A stretch of 64,000 nt of DNA from Janthinobacterium sp. SUN073 (GCF_030397665.1 NZ_JAPUBT010000005.1:372001-436000); one strand, 5' to 3'. Positions 36,143 through 45,330 are shown, numbered from the stretch's first letter. Notes: generated by a model from the letters alone, not told the origin. Numbers and translations are program-made.

Positions 36143-37951
36143 ATGCAAACCGAAATCAACCCGCACGACCTGGCCGTGGCCGGGATCCTGGAGCAGCTCG
36201 AAGGCTGTCTTCGCGCCAGCGACGGCACGGGCGCCGCGCAACTGTTCGAGCAAGATGGCTACTGGCGCGACCTGGTGCTGTTTACCTGGAACCTGAAAAC
36301 CCTGGAAGGACGCGAGCAGATCGCCGCCATGCTGGCCACCCAGCTGGGCGCCGTGCAGCCCGTCTCCATCCGCATCGCCGACGGCGAACATGCGGTGGAA
36401 GCGGGCGGCGTGCTGCAAAGCTGGATCACGGTGGAGACAAACGTGGCGCGCGGCGTGGGCTTCATCCGCATCCGCGACGGCAAGATCTGGACCCTGCTCA
36501 CCACCATGAGCGAATTGAAGGGTTTTGAAGAAGCCAAGGGCGGCCGGCGGCCCATGGGCGCGGAACACGGCGCGCGCACGGACCGCAGCAGCTGGCTGGA
36601 ACAGCGCGAACAGGAAGCAAAGGAACTGGGCTACGCGCGCCAGCCCTATTGCGTCATCATCGGCGGCGGCCAGGGCGGCATCGCGCTGGGCGCGCGGCTG
36701 CGCCAGCTGAACGTCCCCACCATCATCATCGAGAAAAACGCGCGCCCGGGCGACAGCTGGCGCAAGCGCTACAAGTCCTTGTGCCTGCACGACCCCGTCT
36801 GGTACGACCACATGCCCTACATCCCGTTCCCGGACAACTGGCCCGTCTTCACGCCGAAGGACAAGGTCGGCGACTGGCTGGAAATGTACACCAAGGTGAT
36901 GGAGCTCAATTACTGGGGTTCGACGTCATGCGAATCGGCCAGCTTTGACGCAGCTACCGGTGAGTGGACTGTGCAGGTGCTGCGCGACGGCCAGCCCGTC
37001 ACCCTGAAACCGAAACAACTGGTGCTGGCCACGGGCATGTCGGGCAAGGCAAACATGCCAAAGTTCAAGGGCATGGACGTGTTCCAGGGCGAGCAGCAGC
37101 ACTCGTCGCAGCATCCGGGGCCGGACGCGTATGTCGGCAAGAAGGTGGTGGTGGTCGGCGCGAACAATTCCGCGCACGATATCTGCGCCGCCCTGTGGGA
37201 AGCGGGTGTGGACGTGACCATGGTGCAGCGCTCGTCGACGCACATCGTCAAGTCGGACTCGCTGATGGACCTGGCGCTGGGCGACCTGTATTCGGAACGG
37301 GCGCTGGCGGCCGGCATGACGACGGCCAAGGCCGACCTGACGTTCGCCTCGATCCCGTACAAGATATTGGCCGACTTCCAGAAGCCCGTCTTCAAGGCCA
37401 TCCGCGAGCGCGATGCGGATTTTTACCAGTGCCTGGAAGAACGGGGCTTCATGCTCGACTTCGGCGACGACGATTCCGGCCTGTTCATGAAATACCTGCG
37501 CCGCGGCTCCGGCTATTACATCGACGTGGGCGCCTCGGAGCTGGTCGCCGACGGCAAGATCAAGCTGAAAAGCGGCGTCGGCGTGCAGGAGCTGAAAAGC
37601 CATTCCATCTTGCTGTCCGACGGCACGGAACTGCCGGCCGACCTGGTGGTGTACGCCACCGGCTACGGCTCCATGAATGGCTGGGCGGCCGACCTGATCT
37701 CACCCGAAGTGGCGAATAAAGTGGGCAAGGTGTGGGGCCTCGGCTCCGCCACGACGAAGGACCCGGGTCCGTGGGAGGGAGAACAGCGCAATATGTGGAA
37801 GCCCACGCAGCAGCAAGCGCTGTGGTTCCACGGCGGTAACCTGCACCAGTCGCGCCACTATTCGCAATACCTGTCGCTGCAACTGAAGGCGCGCATGGAG
37901 GGTTTGCACACGCCCGTGTATGGGCAGCAGGAGGTGCATCACTTGTCGTGA
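36143..37951 (+). CDS. Flavin-containing monooxygenase with N-terminal NTF2-like domain
   Basis: A 602-residue protein with GGAGGAG before the start. Residues 1-130 look like a SnoaL/NTF2-fold domain. The FAD-binding G-G-G-Q-G-G starts at residue 174, the FMO fingerprint F-Q-G-E-Q-Q-H-S-S lies near 315, and the NADPH-binding V-V-G-A-N-N-S-A-H-D near 340. Class B monooxygenases hydroxylate heteroatoms or perform Baeyer-Villiger reactions. Together with the hydrolase and outer-membrane channel under the same operator, conversion of a ketone to an ester is plausible but unproven. Confidence 0.85.
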   Translation: MQTEINPHDLAVAGILEQLEGCLRASDGTGAAQLFEQDGYWRDLVLFTWNLKTLEGREQIAAMLATQLGAVQPVSIRIADGEHAVEAGGVLQSWITVETNVARGVGFIRIRDGKIWTLLTTMSELKGFEEAKGGRRPMGAEHGARTDRSSWLEQREQEAKELGYARQPYCVIIGGGQGGIALGARLRQLNVPTIIIEKNARPGDSWRKRYKSLCLHDPVWYDHMPYIPFPDNWPVFTPKDKVGDWLEMYTKVMELNYWGSTSCESASFDAATGEWTVQVLRDGQPVTLKPKQLVLATGMSGKANMPKFKGMDVFQGEQQHSSQHPGPDAYVGKKVVVVGANNSAHDICAALWEAGVDVTMVQRSSTHIVKSDSLMDLALGDLYSERALAAGMTTAKADLTFASIPYKILADFQKPVFKAIRERDADFYQCLEERGFMLDFGDDDSGLFMKYLRRGSGYYIDVGASELVADGKIKLKSGVGVQELKSHSILLSDGTELPADLVVYATGYGSMNGWAADLISPEVANKVGKVWGLGSATTKDPGPWEGEQRNMWKPTQQQALWFHGGNLHQSRHYSQYLSLQLKARMEGLHTPVYGQQEVHHLS

Positions 37952-37972
37952 TCGTCTTGCATGCCGGCTCAT

Positions 37973-38008
37973 GTCGGATTACGTGCGGCGTTGCCGCACT
38001 AATCCGAC
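37973..38008. repeat. REP-like palindrome, copy 2
   Basis: GTCGGATT (37973-37980) and AATCCGAC (38001-38008) are the same arms as at 125-155. Inside, GTGCGGC (37983-37989) and GCCGCAC (37993-37999) make a second perfect stem. It lies directly after the monooxygenase gene and before the terminator. Confidence 0.65.
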
Positions 38009-38022
38009 CTACCAATGACAAA

Positions 38023-38056
38023 AAAATGGCGGCGGACCGAAGTCCGCCGCCATTTT
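38023..38056. terminator. Bidirectional intrinsic terminator
   Basis: A perfect 15-bp stem (38023-38037 with 38042-38056) with a CGAA tetraloop, flanked by A and T runs on both sides. It serves the convergent monooxygenase and YceI genes. Confidence 0.85.
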
Positions 38057-38074
38057 GCATCATGCAGCCAACAA

Positions 38075-38641
38075 TTACTGCTTGATCGCTTCGATAGCGA
38101 AAGTCAAAGTCACGTCATCGCTGACGGCTGGCGCATATTTGCCGGCGTTGAATTCCGAGCGCTTGATCTTGGCCGTGGCATTGGCGCCGCAAGCGTCTTT
38201 TTTCAGCATCGGGTGCGGTGCGCAGGCGAACGAGGTGACGGTCAGGGTGACTGGCTTGGTCACGCCTTTCAGGGTCAGGTTGCCGTCCACGGAGGCCAGC
38301 TTGTCGCCGTCGAAATTGAACTTGGTCGATTTGTAGGTGGCGACCGGGTATTTGGCCGTGTCGAGGAAGTCTTCGCCCTGGATGTGCGAGTTGAACAGGG
38401 TCGAACCCGTATCGACGGACTTGGTGTCGATCAGCACTTCGACGGCGCCCGTCTTGGCGGCGCGGTCCAGCGTGACCTTGCCGGTGGTGTTATTGAAACG
38501 GCTTTGCTGTGTCGAGAAGCCCATGTGGGTGTACTCGAAACGGGGGAAAGTGTGGCTGCCATCGATGACATAGACTTCAGGCGCGGCAAAAGCGGACAGC
38601 GAGAAGCCGGCGGCGGCGATAAAAGCGAGCAGTTTTTTCAT
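38075..38641 (-). CDS. Periplasmic YceI-family protein
   Basis: A 188-residue protein, normal YceI length. M-K-K-L-L-A-F opens a signal peptide ending S-A-F-A-A; AGGAA lies upstream of the start. The barrel shows Y-V-I-D-G-S-H-T-F-P-R-F, F-N-N-T-T-G-K-V, and K-G-V-T-K-P-V-T-L-T. Two Cys in C-A-P-H-P-M-L-K-K-D-A-C probably form a disulphide. YceI proteins bind isoprenoid-like lipids and are often base- or stress-induced. Annotators sometimes call them polyisoprenoid-binding proteins. Confidence 0.9.
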   Translation of the reverse strand: MKKLLAFIAAAGFSLSAFAAPEVYVIDGSHTFPRFEYTHMGFSTQQSRFNNTTGKVTLDRAAKTGAVEVLIDTKSVDTGSTLFNSHIQGEDFLDTAKYPVATYKSTKFNFDGDKLASVDGNLTLKGVTKPVTLTVTSFACAPHPMLKKDACGANATAKIKRSEFNAGKYAPAVSDDVTLTFAIEAIKQ

Positions 38642-38781
38642 TGTGGATTCCTGATAGGGAGTGGAGGATGTCAAAACCGCAAGCAGCTGCAGGCGAACGA
38701 CGCATGCGGCTGATTGTCTGGCTTCAGTTACAACAGATTATGCATGGCATGAAGATCGATGTAAAACGCAAAATATACCTA

Positions 38782-38808
38782 GTTATTATCGATAAAATCG
38801 ATAATAAC
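38782..38808. repeat. Perfect AT-rich 12-bp palindrome upstream of the iron sigma factor
   Basis: GTTATTATCGAT (38782-38793) and ATCGATAATAAC (38797-38808) with a 3-base spacer. It sits in the 333-bp divergent gap 38642-38974 between the YceI gene and the sigma-factor gene. It may be an operator. No other gene is supported in this gap. Confidence 0.5.
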
Positions 38809-38904
38809 AACGATGATGACCACGACAGCACCTTCTGCTGCCGATTATTGTCTGCATTGCCAAAAATATCCAGCGTTATCCGGCGCCTCAAATAAAGCAT
38901 CAGA

Positions 38905-38924
38905 TGAGAATGATTCTTGTTATT
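38905..38924. promoter_or_regulatory. Fur box before the FecI-like sigma factor
   Basis: TGAGAATGATTCTTGTTATT resembles overlapping NATWAT hexamers of the Fur consensus. It lies about 50 bases before the likely GTG start of the sigma factor, as expected for iron control. Confidence 0.55.
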
Positions 38925-38974
38925 ATTTGATGGGCTTGCTATCATGGCGCGCTTTGATCACGGGGACATGCGCG

Positions 38975-39499
38975 GTGCTTGAACGCTATTACCAGGAATT
39001 GCTGCGCTTGATTTCGCGCTCCACGGGCTGCCGCGACAAGGCGCAGGACGTGGTGCAGGAAGCCTACGCCCGCATCCTGGCGCGCAAGCCGCAGGGCGGC
39101 CACGCGCTGCACAGCGGCGCACCGCCCGACAGCGGCCAGCGCGCCCTGCTGTACGTGACGGCAAAGAACATCGCCATCGACGAACAGCGTTTGCGCCAGA
39201 GGCGGCCCCATGACGCGCTCGACGAGCCGCACATGCAGCTGCGCGCGCCACGCGCCGATGAACCCGAACAACGGCTGCACGACCGGCAAACCATGGAACG
39301 CCTGCTGGCCATCATCGACGCCTTGCCACCGCGCTGCCGCCAGGCTTTCGCGCTGTATAAGTTCGATGGCCTGAGCCAGATCGAGATCGCCGCCCAGATG
39401 GGCATCTCCGTCAACATGGTGGAAAAACATATCATCAACGGCATGCTCGCCTGCAAAAGAGGCTTGCCCGACCGCGTGACTGGAAAAGACAGCGCATGA
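38975..39499 (+). CDS. FecI-like ECF sigma factor
   Basis: About 174 residues from GTG 38975, which starts V-L-E-R-Y-Y-Q-E-L-L-R-L in typical FecI style. An in-frame ATG at 38930 is possible but lies almost on the Fur box. Region 2 has Q-D-V-V-Q-E-A-Y-A-R; region 4 has L-P-P-R-C-R-Q-A-F and the G-L-S-Q-I-E-I-A-A-Q-M-G-I-S helix-turn-helix. It should transcribe the TonB-receptor operon when released by the membrane FecR-like protein. It overlaps fecR by four bases. Confidence 0.88.
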   Translation: MLERYYQELLRLISRSTGCRDKAQDVVQEAYARILARKPQGGHALHSGAPPDSGQRALLYVTAKNIAIDEQRLRQRRPHDALDEPHMQLRAPRADEPEQRLHDRQTMERLLAIIDALPPRCRQAFALYKFDGLSQIEIAAQMGISVNMVEKHIINGMLACKRGLPDRVTGKDSA

Positions 39500-40500
39500 C
39501 ACAGACAACTCCCACGGCAGACGAGATCGACTTCCAGGCCGCGCAATGGCTGCTGCGCCACGACGACGGCCTGACAGCCCACGAACTGGCGGCACTGCGG
39601 CAATGGATCGAGGCCGACGCGCGTCACCAGCAGGCCTGGGACGAACTGGCCCGCACCGACGCGCTGCTGGCCAGCCTGCCCGCACAGCGCGTAGCCGCAT
39701 TCAGCCAGCCCGCCCTGCCCGCGCCGGCGCCCATGTCACTGCGGCAGCGCCTGGCTCAATGCCGCCTTGCCGCCAGCAGCCTGCCGCGCGGCGCACTGGC
39801 CGGCGGCTGCCTGCTGCTGTGCGGCTCGCTGGCGTGGCCGCTGGCCAGCCATTTGCAGCGGCCCGGCTTCCAGCATGATTACAGTACGGCGCGCGGCCAG
39901 TTTGCCACGCAAATCCTGCCTGATGGCAGCCGCATCGAACTCGATAGCGGCAGCGCCGTCGACGTGGCCCTGTACCGCGACCGGCGCACCGTGCGCCTGC
40001 TGCGCGGCCAGGCCATGTTCCATGTACACGCCGACGCGGCGCGCCCGTTCCAGGTGCTGGCGGGAAGCGCCACCGCAACCGTACTGGGCACGCATTTTTC
40101 CGTGCGCCACGTGGGGGCCGCCACGCAGGTCAGCGTGGCGCAGGGCACGGTGCGCGTGGAAGGCACGGGCGCCGGCCAGGCGACGGTGCTGCATGCGGGC
40201 GATACGGTCACCGTCACGCCGCAGGGCATGGGTGCGCTGGCCAGCGTCAGCGCGCAAGCCGTCGGCAACTGGCGCGACGGGCGGCTCAATTTCGAGAACG
40301 CCACCCTGGCCGAGGCGCTGGCCGAATTCGAGCGCTATGGCGACACGGGCCTGCAGCTGGACGACCCGGCCCTGGCGGGCATGCGCCTGAATGGCAGCTT
40401 CGACGCGCGGCAGCCGGCGCAGTTTGCCGCCGCCCTGCCGCTGGCATTGCCAGTGCGCCTGCTGCGCCAGGACGGCAAGCTGCATATCGTCGCTCGCTGA
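39496..40500 (+). CDS. FecR-like anti-sigma/sigma-regulator
   Basis: A 334-residue inner-membrane protein coupled to the sigma factor by an ATGA overlap. The N-terminal cytosolic part has the FecR pattern A-A-Q-W-L-L-R-H-D-D-G-L and W-I-E-A-D-A-R-H-Q-Q-A-W. One membrane helix lies near 95-112. The periplasmic domain has G-Q-F-A-T-Q-I-L-P-D-G-S and G-T-H-F-S-V-R, followed by a DUF4974-like end. It senses the STN domain of the next protein and controls sigma-factor activity. Confidence 0.92.
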   Translation: MTQTTPTADEIDFQAAQWLLRHDDGLTAHELAALRQWIEADARHQQAWDELARTDALLASLPAQRVAAFSQPALPAPAPMSLRQRLAQCRLAASSLPRGALAGGCLLLCGSLAWPLASHLQRPGFQHDYSTARGQFATQILPDGSRIELDSGSAVDVALYRDRRTVRLLRGQAMFHVHADAARPFQVLAGSATATVLGTHFSVRHVGAATQVSVAQGTVRVEGTGAGQATVLHAGDTVTVTPQGMGALASVSAQAVGNWRDGRLNFENATLAEALAEFERYGDTGLQLDDPALAGMRLNGSFDARQPAQFAAALPLALPVRLLRQDGKLHIVAR

Positions 40501-40542
40501 CACCTTCACATGCTGCGAAATAAATGCATTCCGCACGTCAGG

Positions 40543-40561
40543 GTAAATGATACTCATTCGT
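40543..40561. promoter_or_regulatory. Fur box before the TonB-dependent receptor
   Basis: GTAAATGATACTCATTCGT matches the 19-bp Fur consensus in most positions. It lies 40 bases before the preferred receptor start. Confidence 0.65.
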
Positions 40562-40601
40562 TTTAACTATGAATGATCAACACATCACCATAGGAAAAAC
40601 G

Positions 40602-43526
40602 ATGCACATGACTCCACCGCGCCATCCCTTGCATGCCCGTCTCTCGCCCCTGTTCCTGGCCATCAGCATGGCCCTCGCCTCACCCGCCATCCACGCCGCC
40701 ACGGCGGCACCTGCGGCGGTCGTGGAGTGGCAGATTCCCGCGCAGCCCTTGAGTCGCGCGCTGAATGAACTGGCGCGCCAGGCTGGCATGGTGCTGCTGG
40801 CCGACGCCCGCCTGACGCAGGGCCGCCAGAGCGCCCCGCTGCAGGGGAGCCATTCGCTGCCGGACGCGCTGCGCCAGCTGCTGGCCGGCAGCGGCCTGCA
40901 GGCGCAGCTGCAAGGCGGCACGACCATCATCATCAGCGCGCCCGCGCCCGTGGCCGCCAGCGCGGTGCAGATCGGCACCCTGCGCGTGAACGGCCAGGGC
41001 GGCAGCGGCCTGTTCGAGGCGGACGACACGGATCCAGCCGACCTGCCCTACACTACGCAGGCCTCCTCCGTGTACATCGGCCGCGAGCAGATCGAACGCT
41101 TCCGCGGCACTTCGCCGGCCGACATATTCAAGGGCGTGGCCGGCGTGCAGGTGGGCGACAGCCGCAATAGCGGCGCCGTTGACGTCAACGTGCGCGGCAT
41201 GCAGGGCCAGGGCCGCGTGCCCGTGCTGATTGACGGCAGCCTGCAATCGTCAACCGTCTATCGCGGCTACGCAGGCATCGCCGATCGCAGCTACATCGAT
41301 CCGGACCTGATCAGCGCCATCCGCATCGACAAAGGCCCGAACCTGTCGGCGCAGGGTGCGGGCGCCATCGGCGGCATGGTCAGCATGCAGACCTTGCGCC
41401 CTGAGGACATCATCCTGCCAGGCCAGCGCACGGGCGTGCGCCTGCGCGGCGGCATCCAGGACAACAGCGTCACGGCGCCCAGCGATTTCGGCAGCGCGCC
41501 ACGCACGCACCGCAACAAGCTGGGCGACCCGCGCAGCGGCTTTGGCAGCATCGCCGTGGCCACGCGCCAGGACGACTACGACCTGGTGGCCGCCATCAGC
41601 CACCGCAGCATCGGTAATTATTTTTCCGGCACGCGCGGCTTCGGGCGCTATCAGCTGCTCAACGAGTGGGGCGGCGACAATGGCGTGACGCAGTTCTTCA
41701 AGAAGGGCGACGAAGTGCTTAATACCGCCAATCGCACCACTTCGGCCCTGCTGAAGGCAAACCTGCGCCTGCCGCACGAACAGAAACTGGAACTGGGCTA
41801 CCGCTATTTCGACAGCAGCTATGGCGAAATCATGCCCTCGCAAATCTACCGCAACAGCACCGGCAGCATCCCGCAGTGGGACCCGAGCCAGGTACGCACG
41901 AACGCGCTGACGGCCCGCTACGACTGGAAGCCGGAAGGCCAGAACCTCATCGACCTGAAGGCCAACCTGTGGCTGACGGACATGCAGAGCAAGTCGCGCA
42001 ACGGCGACATCTTCAGCAATCCGCTCGAGGGCAAGCCCAATCCCGGCGACCATGAATGCAAGGAATGCGTGGAAGTGCTGTACCTGGCGAAGAACCAGGC
42101 GCGCAGGGTCGGTGCGGACATCGCCAACACCTCGCGCTTCGCCACCAGCATGGGCGCGCTCAAGCTGGAATACGGCCTGTCGCTGCAAAACGAGGATATC
42201 GGCCCGGCCGACAGCGTGCGCATCCTCGACGAAGACCTGAACACCAATCACACCCTGCGCAACGGCAAGCGCCACGAGCAAAGCGCGTTCGCCTCGCTGC
42301 AGTGGCAGGCGCGCGACTGGCTGACGGTGGACGCGGGCGGGCGCTTCCAGCGCTTCGATTCGCGCGACCGCAACCGCCGCGCGGAACAGCAGTACCAGCC
42401 GCAGGGCTGGCAATGGGTGACCATGTGGAACAAGGAAGGCGAGCAGCTTGGCGCCGCGAAATGGTACCAGGATGCGCAGGGCAAGTTCACGCCCGCCACC
42501 AATCCCGCGCTGGTGGGCGGCATGGTGGAAAACTATGGCGCCGAGCCGGCGCCACTGGACCTGTCGCAGGTGGACCAGTGGAGCGGCAACGGCTATGTTT
42601 TCCGCGACGCTATCCCCGGCCTGTTCAAATACAGCACGCCGATTCGCCGCAAGGACCACGGTTTTTCTCCCACCTTCGCCCTGACGGCGCGCCTGTCCGA
42701 CAGTGTCAGCCTGTTCCTGCGCGACGCGCGCGGCTTGCGCATGCCCAGCCTGTACGAGTCGACGATGGGCTTTTCGGCCACCTATTCGTCGCCGCTCAAG
42801 CCCGAGCGCAGCCACAACCGCGAAATCGGCGTGAGCCTGGTCAAGGATGGCGTATGGAGCGCGGCCGACAAGCTGCGCTTGCGCGTCTCGTACTTTGACA
42901 ACGTCACGCACGGCTATATCACGCGCCGCCCGATACCCGACCTGCCGGCCTACGCACAGAATTTCTCCATGGCGAACACGGACAAATACAGCGTCTCGGG
43001 CATCGAGCTGCAGTCGTCGTACGACCGCGGCACGATGTTTGCCGACTTCTCCGGCACCTGGAACCGCAAGACGCTGATCTGCGACGCGGCCACGGCGGCT
43101 TACCTGCGCAAGGCCAGCAGCTGGAAATCCGATATCTGGAATACGCCGGACTGCTCGCCCATCGGTTTTACCAGCTCCTACGTGAGCAACCATATCCAGC
43201 CCAAGCTGAGCGCCAACCTGACCCTGGGCACGCGCTGGCTGCAGGAAAAACTCACCGTGGGCACGCGCCTGACGCATGTCGGCCATCCGCTGGCGCGCCA
43301 GGACGACAAGGCCGTATGGCAGACGTGGACAGGCACTTCGCCGCAAGTGCTGACGCAGGCCTACACGCTGGCCGACCTGTTTGCCAGCTACAAGATCACG
43401 CCCAACGCCACCGTCGACGTGGCCGTGGACAACCTGACGGACCGCTACTACCTCGATCCGCTGACCCTGAGCCTGATGCCGGGACCTGGCCGCACGGCCC
43501 GCGTCACACTCGGCGTACGTTTCTAA
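40602..43526 (+). CDS. TonB-dependent outer-membrane receptor with STN domain (probable heme receptor)
   Basis: About 974 residues from ATG 40602, which has TAGGA upstream; ATG 40569 is possible. A signal peptide ends A-I-H-A. An STN signalling domain (about 40-115) starts W-Q-I-P-A-Q-P-L-S-R-A-L. A plug domain (about 150-265) contains V-N-V-R-G-M-Q-G-Q-G-R-V-P-V-L-I-D-G. The barrel ends in R-V-T-L-G-V-R-F. The STN domain with FecI/FecR upstream shows transcriptional signalling. Heme oxygenase directly downstream makes heme or a hemoprotein the likely ligand, in the manner of HasR. Confidence 0.88.
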   Translation: MHMTPPRHPLHARLSPLFLAISMALASPAIHAATAAPAAVVEWQIPAQPLSRALNELARQAGMVLLADARLTQGRQSAPLQGSHSLPDALRQLLAGSGLQAQLQGGTTIIISAPAPVAASAVQIGTLRVNGQGGSGLFEADDTDPADLPYTTQASSVYIGREQIERFRGTSPADIFKGVAGVQVGDSRNSGAVDVNVRGMQGQGRVPVLIDGSLQSSTVYRGYAGIADRSYIDPDLISAIRIDKGPNLSAQGAGAIGGMVSMQTLRPEDIILPGQRTGVRLRGGIQDNSVTAPSDFGSAPRTHRNKLGDPRSGFGSIAVATRQDDYDLVAAISHRSIGNYFSGTRGFGRYQLLNEWGGDNGVTQFFKKGDEVLNTANRTTSALLKANLRLPHEQKLELGYRYFDSSYGEIMPSQIYRNSTGSIPQWDPSQVRTNALTARYDWKPEGQNLIDLKANLWLTDMQSKSRNGDIFSNPLEGKPNPGDHECKECVEVLYLAKNQARRVGADIANTSRFATSMGALKLEYGLSLQNEDIGPADSVRILDEDLNTNHTLRNGKRHEQSAFASLQWQARDWLTVDAGGRFQRFDSRDRNRRAEQQYQPQGWQWVTMWNKEGEQLGAAKWYQDAQGKFTPATNPALVGGMVENYGAEPAPLDLSQVDQWSGNGYVFRDAIPGLFKYSTPIRRKDHGFSPTFALTARLSDSVSLFLRDARGLRMPSLYESTMGFSATYSSPLKPERSHNREIGVSLVKDGVWSAADKLRLRVSYFDNVTHGYITRRPIPDLPAYAQNFSMANTDKYSVSGIELQSSYDRGTMFADFSGTWNRKTLICDAATAAYLRKASSWKSDIWNTPDCSPIGFTSSYVSNHIQPKLSANLTLGTRWLQEKLTVGTRLTHVGHPLARQDDKAVWQTWTGTSPQVLTQAYTLADLFASYKITPNATVDVAVDNLTDRYYLDPLTLSLMPGPGRTARVTLGVRF

Positions 43527-43561
43527 TTTGATTCATCCTTATAATAGAGAGCAGATATTCC

Positions 43562-44179
43562 ATGCACACTGCAAGCGATACCACGATTTCCAACGCCGTA
43601 CCGATTAACGCGGCGCCAACCCGCAGCCAGCGCCTGAAAGCCGACACCATGGCCACCCACGACTTGCTCGACCAGCGCATCATGGCCAGCGCACCCTTCT
43701 CCAGCCGAGAGAATTACGCGCGCTTCCTGCAGGCGCAATACGCGTTCCTGCGCGACGTCGACGCGCTGTATGACAACGCGCAGCTGGCCGCCCTGCTGCC
43801 AGATCTCGAACAGCGCCGCCGCTATGCCAGCATCGCGGCCGACCTGCGCGACCTCGACACACCCCTGCCGGCCGATGCGGCCACGGCGCCGTTCGACGCG
43901 CAGCTGGACCTGGCCACGGCACTGGGATGGCTGTATGTGAGCGAAGGCTCGAAGCTGGGCGCGGCCATCCTCTACAAACTGGCCGGCAAGATCGGCCTGG
44001 ACGAACACCACGGCGCGCGCCACCTGGCAGGCCATCCGGACGGGCGCGCGCGCCACTGGCGCGAGTTTACATCCGTGCTCGATACGGCCGTACTCGATGA
44101 CGCAAGCGAAGCGCGCGTCATCGACGGTGCGCGCGCCGCCTTCCTGCGCATGCACGGCCACGTGGAGGCCTGCGCCTGA
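43562..44179 (+). CDS. Biliverdin-producing heme oxygenase (HemO/BphO type)
   Basis: A 205-residue cytosolic protein. The proximal heme ligand is probably His33 in M-A-T-H-D-L-L-D. The distal helix is seen as G-W-L-Y-V-S-E-G-S-K-L-G-A-A. Length and wording fit bacterial HemO/PigA/BphO enzymes, which cleave heme to biliverdin, CO and iron. It lies 35 bases after the receptor gene and its stop overlaps the next start by one base, so it is part of the heme-uptake operon. Confidence 0.85.
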   Translation: MHTASDTTISNAVPINAAPTRSQRLKADTMATHDLLDQRIMASAPFSSRENYARFLQAQYAFLRDVDALYDNAQLAALLPDLEQRRRYASIAADLRDLDTPLPADAATAPFDAQLDLATALGWLYVSEGSKLGAAILYKLAGKIGLDEHHGARHLAGHPDGRARHWREFTSVLDTAVLDDASEARVIDGARAAFLRMHGHVEACA

Positions 44180-45330
44180 TGGAGGAACCAGTGACCCGGG
44201 CAAGCACGGAAGCGCACACGGCACGGCTGCGCCGCTGGGCCTGGACGGCGGCCGGCATGCTGATGGTGGCGCTCGGCGTGATCGGCGCCCTGCTGCCCGT
44301 CATGCCGACGACGATCTTCCTGATCCTGGCGCTGGCCTGCTTCAGCCGTGCATCGCCGCGCCTGGAGCACTGGCTACTGCACCATCCGCGCTTTGGCGCG
44401 CCGCTGCGCCAGTGGCGCGAACACCGGGCCGTATCGCGGCGCGGCAAGGCCCTCGCTTGCCTGGGCATGGCCATCGGCTTTGTCGCCATGTGCCTCGGCC
44501 ATCCGCCCTGGTGGGTCATCGCCCTGGTGGGCGCGATGGAGATCGCCGTCATCATCTACCTGCTGGGCCGTCCGGAAGGGCCAGCGCCAGCAAGCACGCA
44601 AGAAAAGGCAGCGCCGACGGACTGGCGCCGTCCGCTGACCATCGCCACCGTATTCGCCATGCATGGCGCGCTGCTGGGCTGGGCGCTGTACCACCGCGCG
44701 CCGGCATCGCCTGTGCTGGCCATCGTGCCCGACGCGGCGCAGCCGGCCATGCTGCTATACCTGCCGGCGGCGGCCCCGCCGCGGCCTTTGGAGCAGAATC
44801 TTGCTGAACAGGTCAGCGCGGCCGCCGCGCCTTCACGCAGCATTGCCAAAAAGGCAGCGCCAGCCATCCCGCAATTCTTACTGCCACAGCCCGATGCGGC
44901 GCCCATGCCGCCGCAGGCCGAGGCCGTCGCGGCCGTCGCCGAGGTGCGCCACGCCCCCGTTTCGCCGGTGCCGGCGGCCACGGCGTCTGTCGCGGCGGCA
45001 CCACCTTCGCCTGCCTTGCCGCCCGCGCCGCATGAGCAGCGCAGCGGCGTATCTAGCTGGGAAGGCAAGGTTTTGGCGCGCATGGAGCGCTTCCGCCGCT
45101 ATCCGACGGCGTCGCGCGCGAAGCGGGAACAGGGCGTGGTGTACCTGCGCTGCCGCATCGACCGGGACGGCCAGGTGCTGGCGGCCGCCATCGAGCGCAG
45201 TTCGGGTTCCGCCGCGTTGGACCAGGCCGCGCTCGACACCTTGCAACGGGCCGCGCCGCTGCCGCGCATCCCCAAGGAACGGGCGGACCCGCTGGAATTA
45301 TCGATTCCCGTCGAATTTTCCATCGGCTGA
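44179..45330 (+). CDS. Fusion protein: YbaN (DUF454) domain plus TonB
   Basis: A 383-residue protein, or about 379 if GTG 44191 behind GGAGGA is used. Residues about 15-130 form a DUF454/YbaN membrane module (G-V-I-G-A-L-L-P-V-M-P-T-T-I-F, then F-S-R-A-S-P-R-L-E). A second TonB-type anchor helix follows near 155-175 (T-I-A-T-V-F-A-M-H-G-A-L-L-G), then a Pro/Ala-rich spacer (about 180-290). The C-terminal TonB domain (about 295-383) has R-Y-P, V-Y-L-R-C-R-I-D-R-D-G and ends S-I-P-V-E-F. No frame break separates the halves. It should energise the upstream receptor. Confidence 0.85.
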   Translation: MEEPVTRASTEAHTARLRRWAWTAAGMLMVALGVIGALLPVMPTTIFLILALACFSRASPRLEHWLLHHPRFGAPLRQWREHRAVSRRGKALACLGMAIGFVAMCLGHPPWWVIALVGAMEIAVIIYLLGRPEGPAPASTQEKAAPTDWRRPLTIATVFAMHGALLGWALYHRAPASPVLAIVPDAAQPAMLLYLPAAAPPRPLEQNLAEQVSAAAAPSRSIAKKAAPAIPQFLLPQPDAAPMPPQAEAVAAVAEVRHAPVSPVPAATASVAAAPPSPALPPAPHEQRSGVSSWEGKVLARMERFRRYPTASRAKREQGVVYLRCRIDRDGQVLAAAIERSSGSAALDQAALDTLQRAAPLPRIPKERADPLELSIPVEFSIG

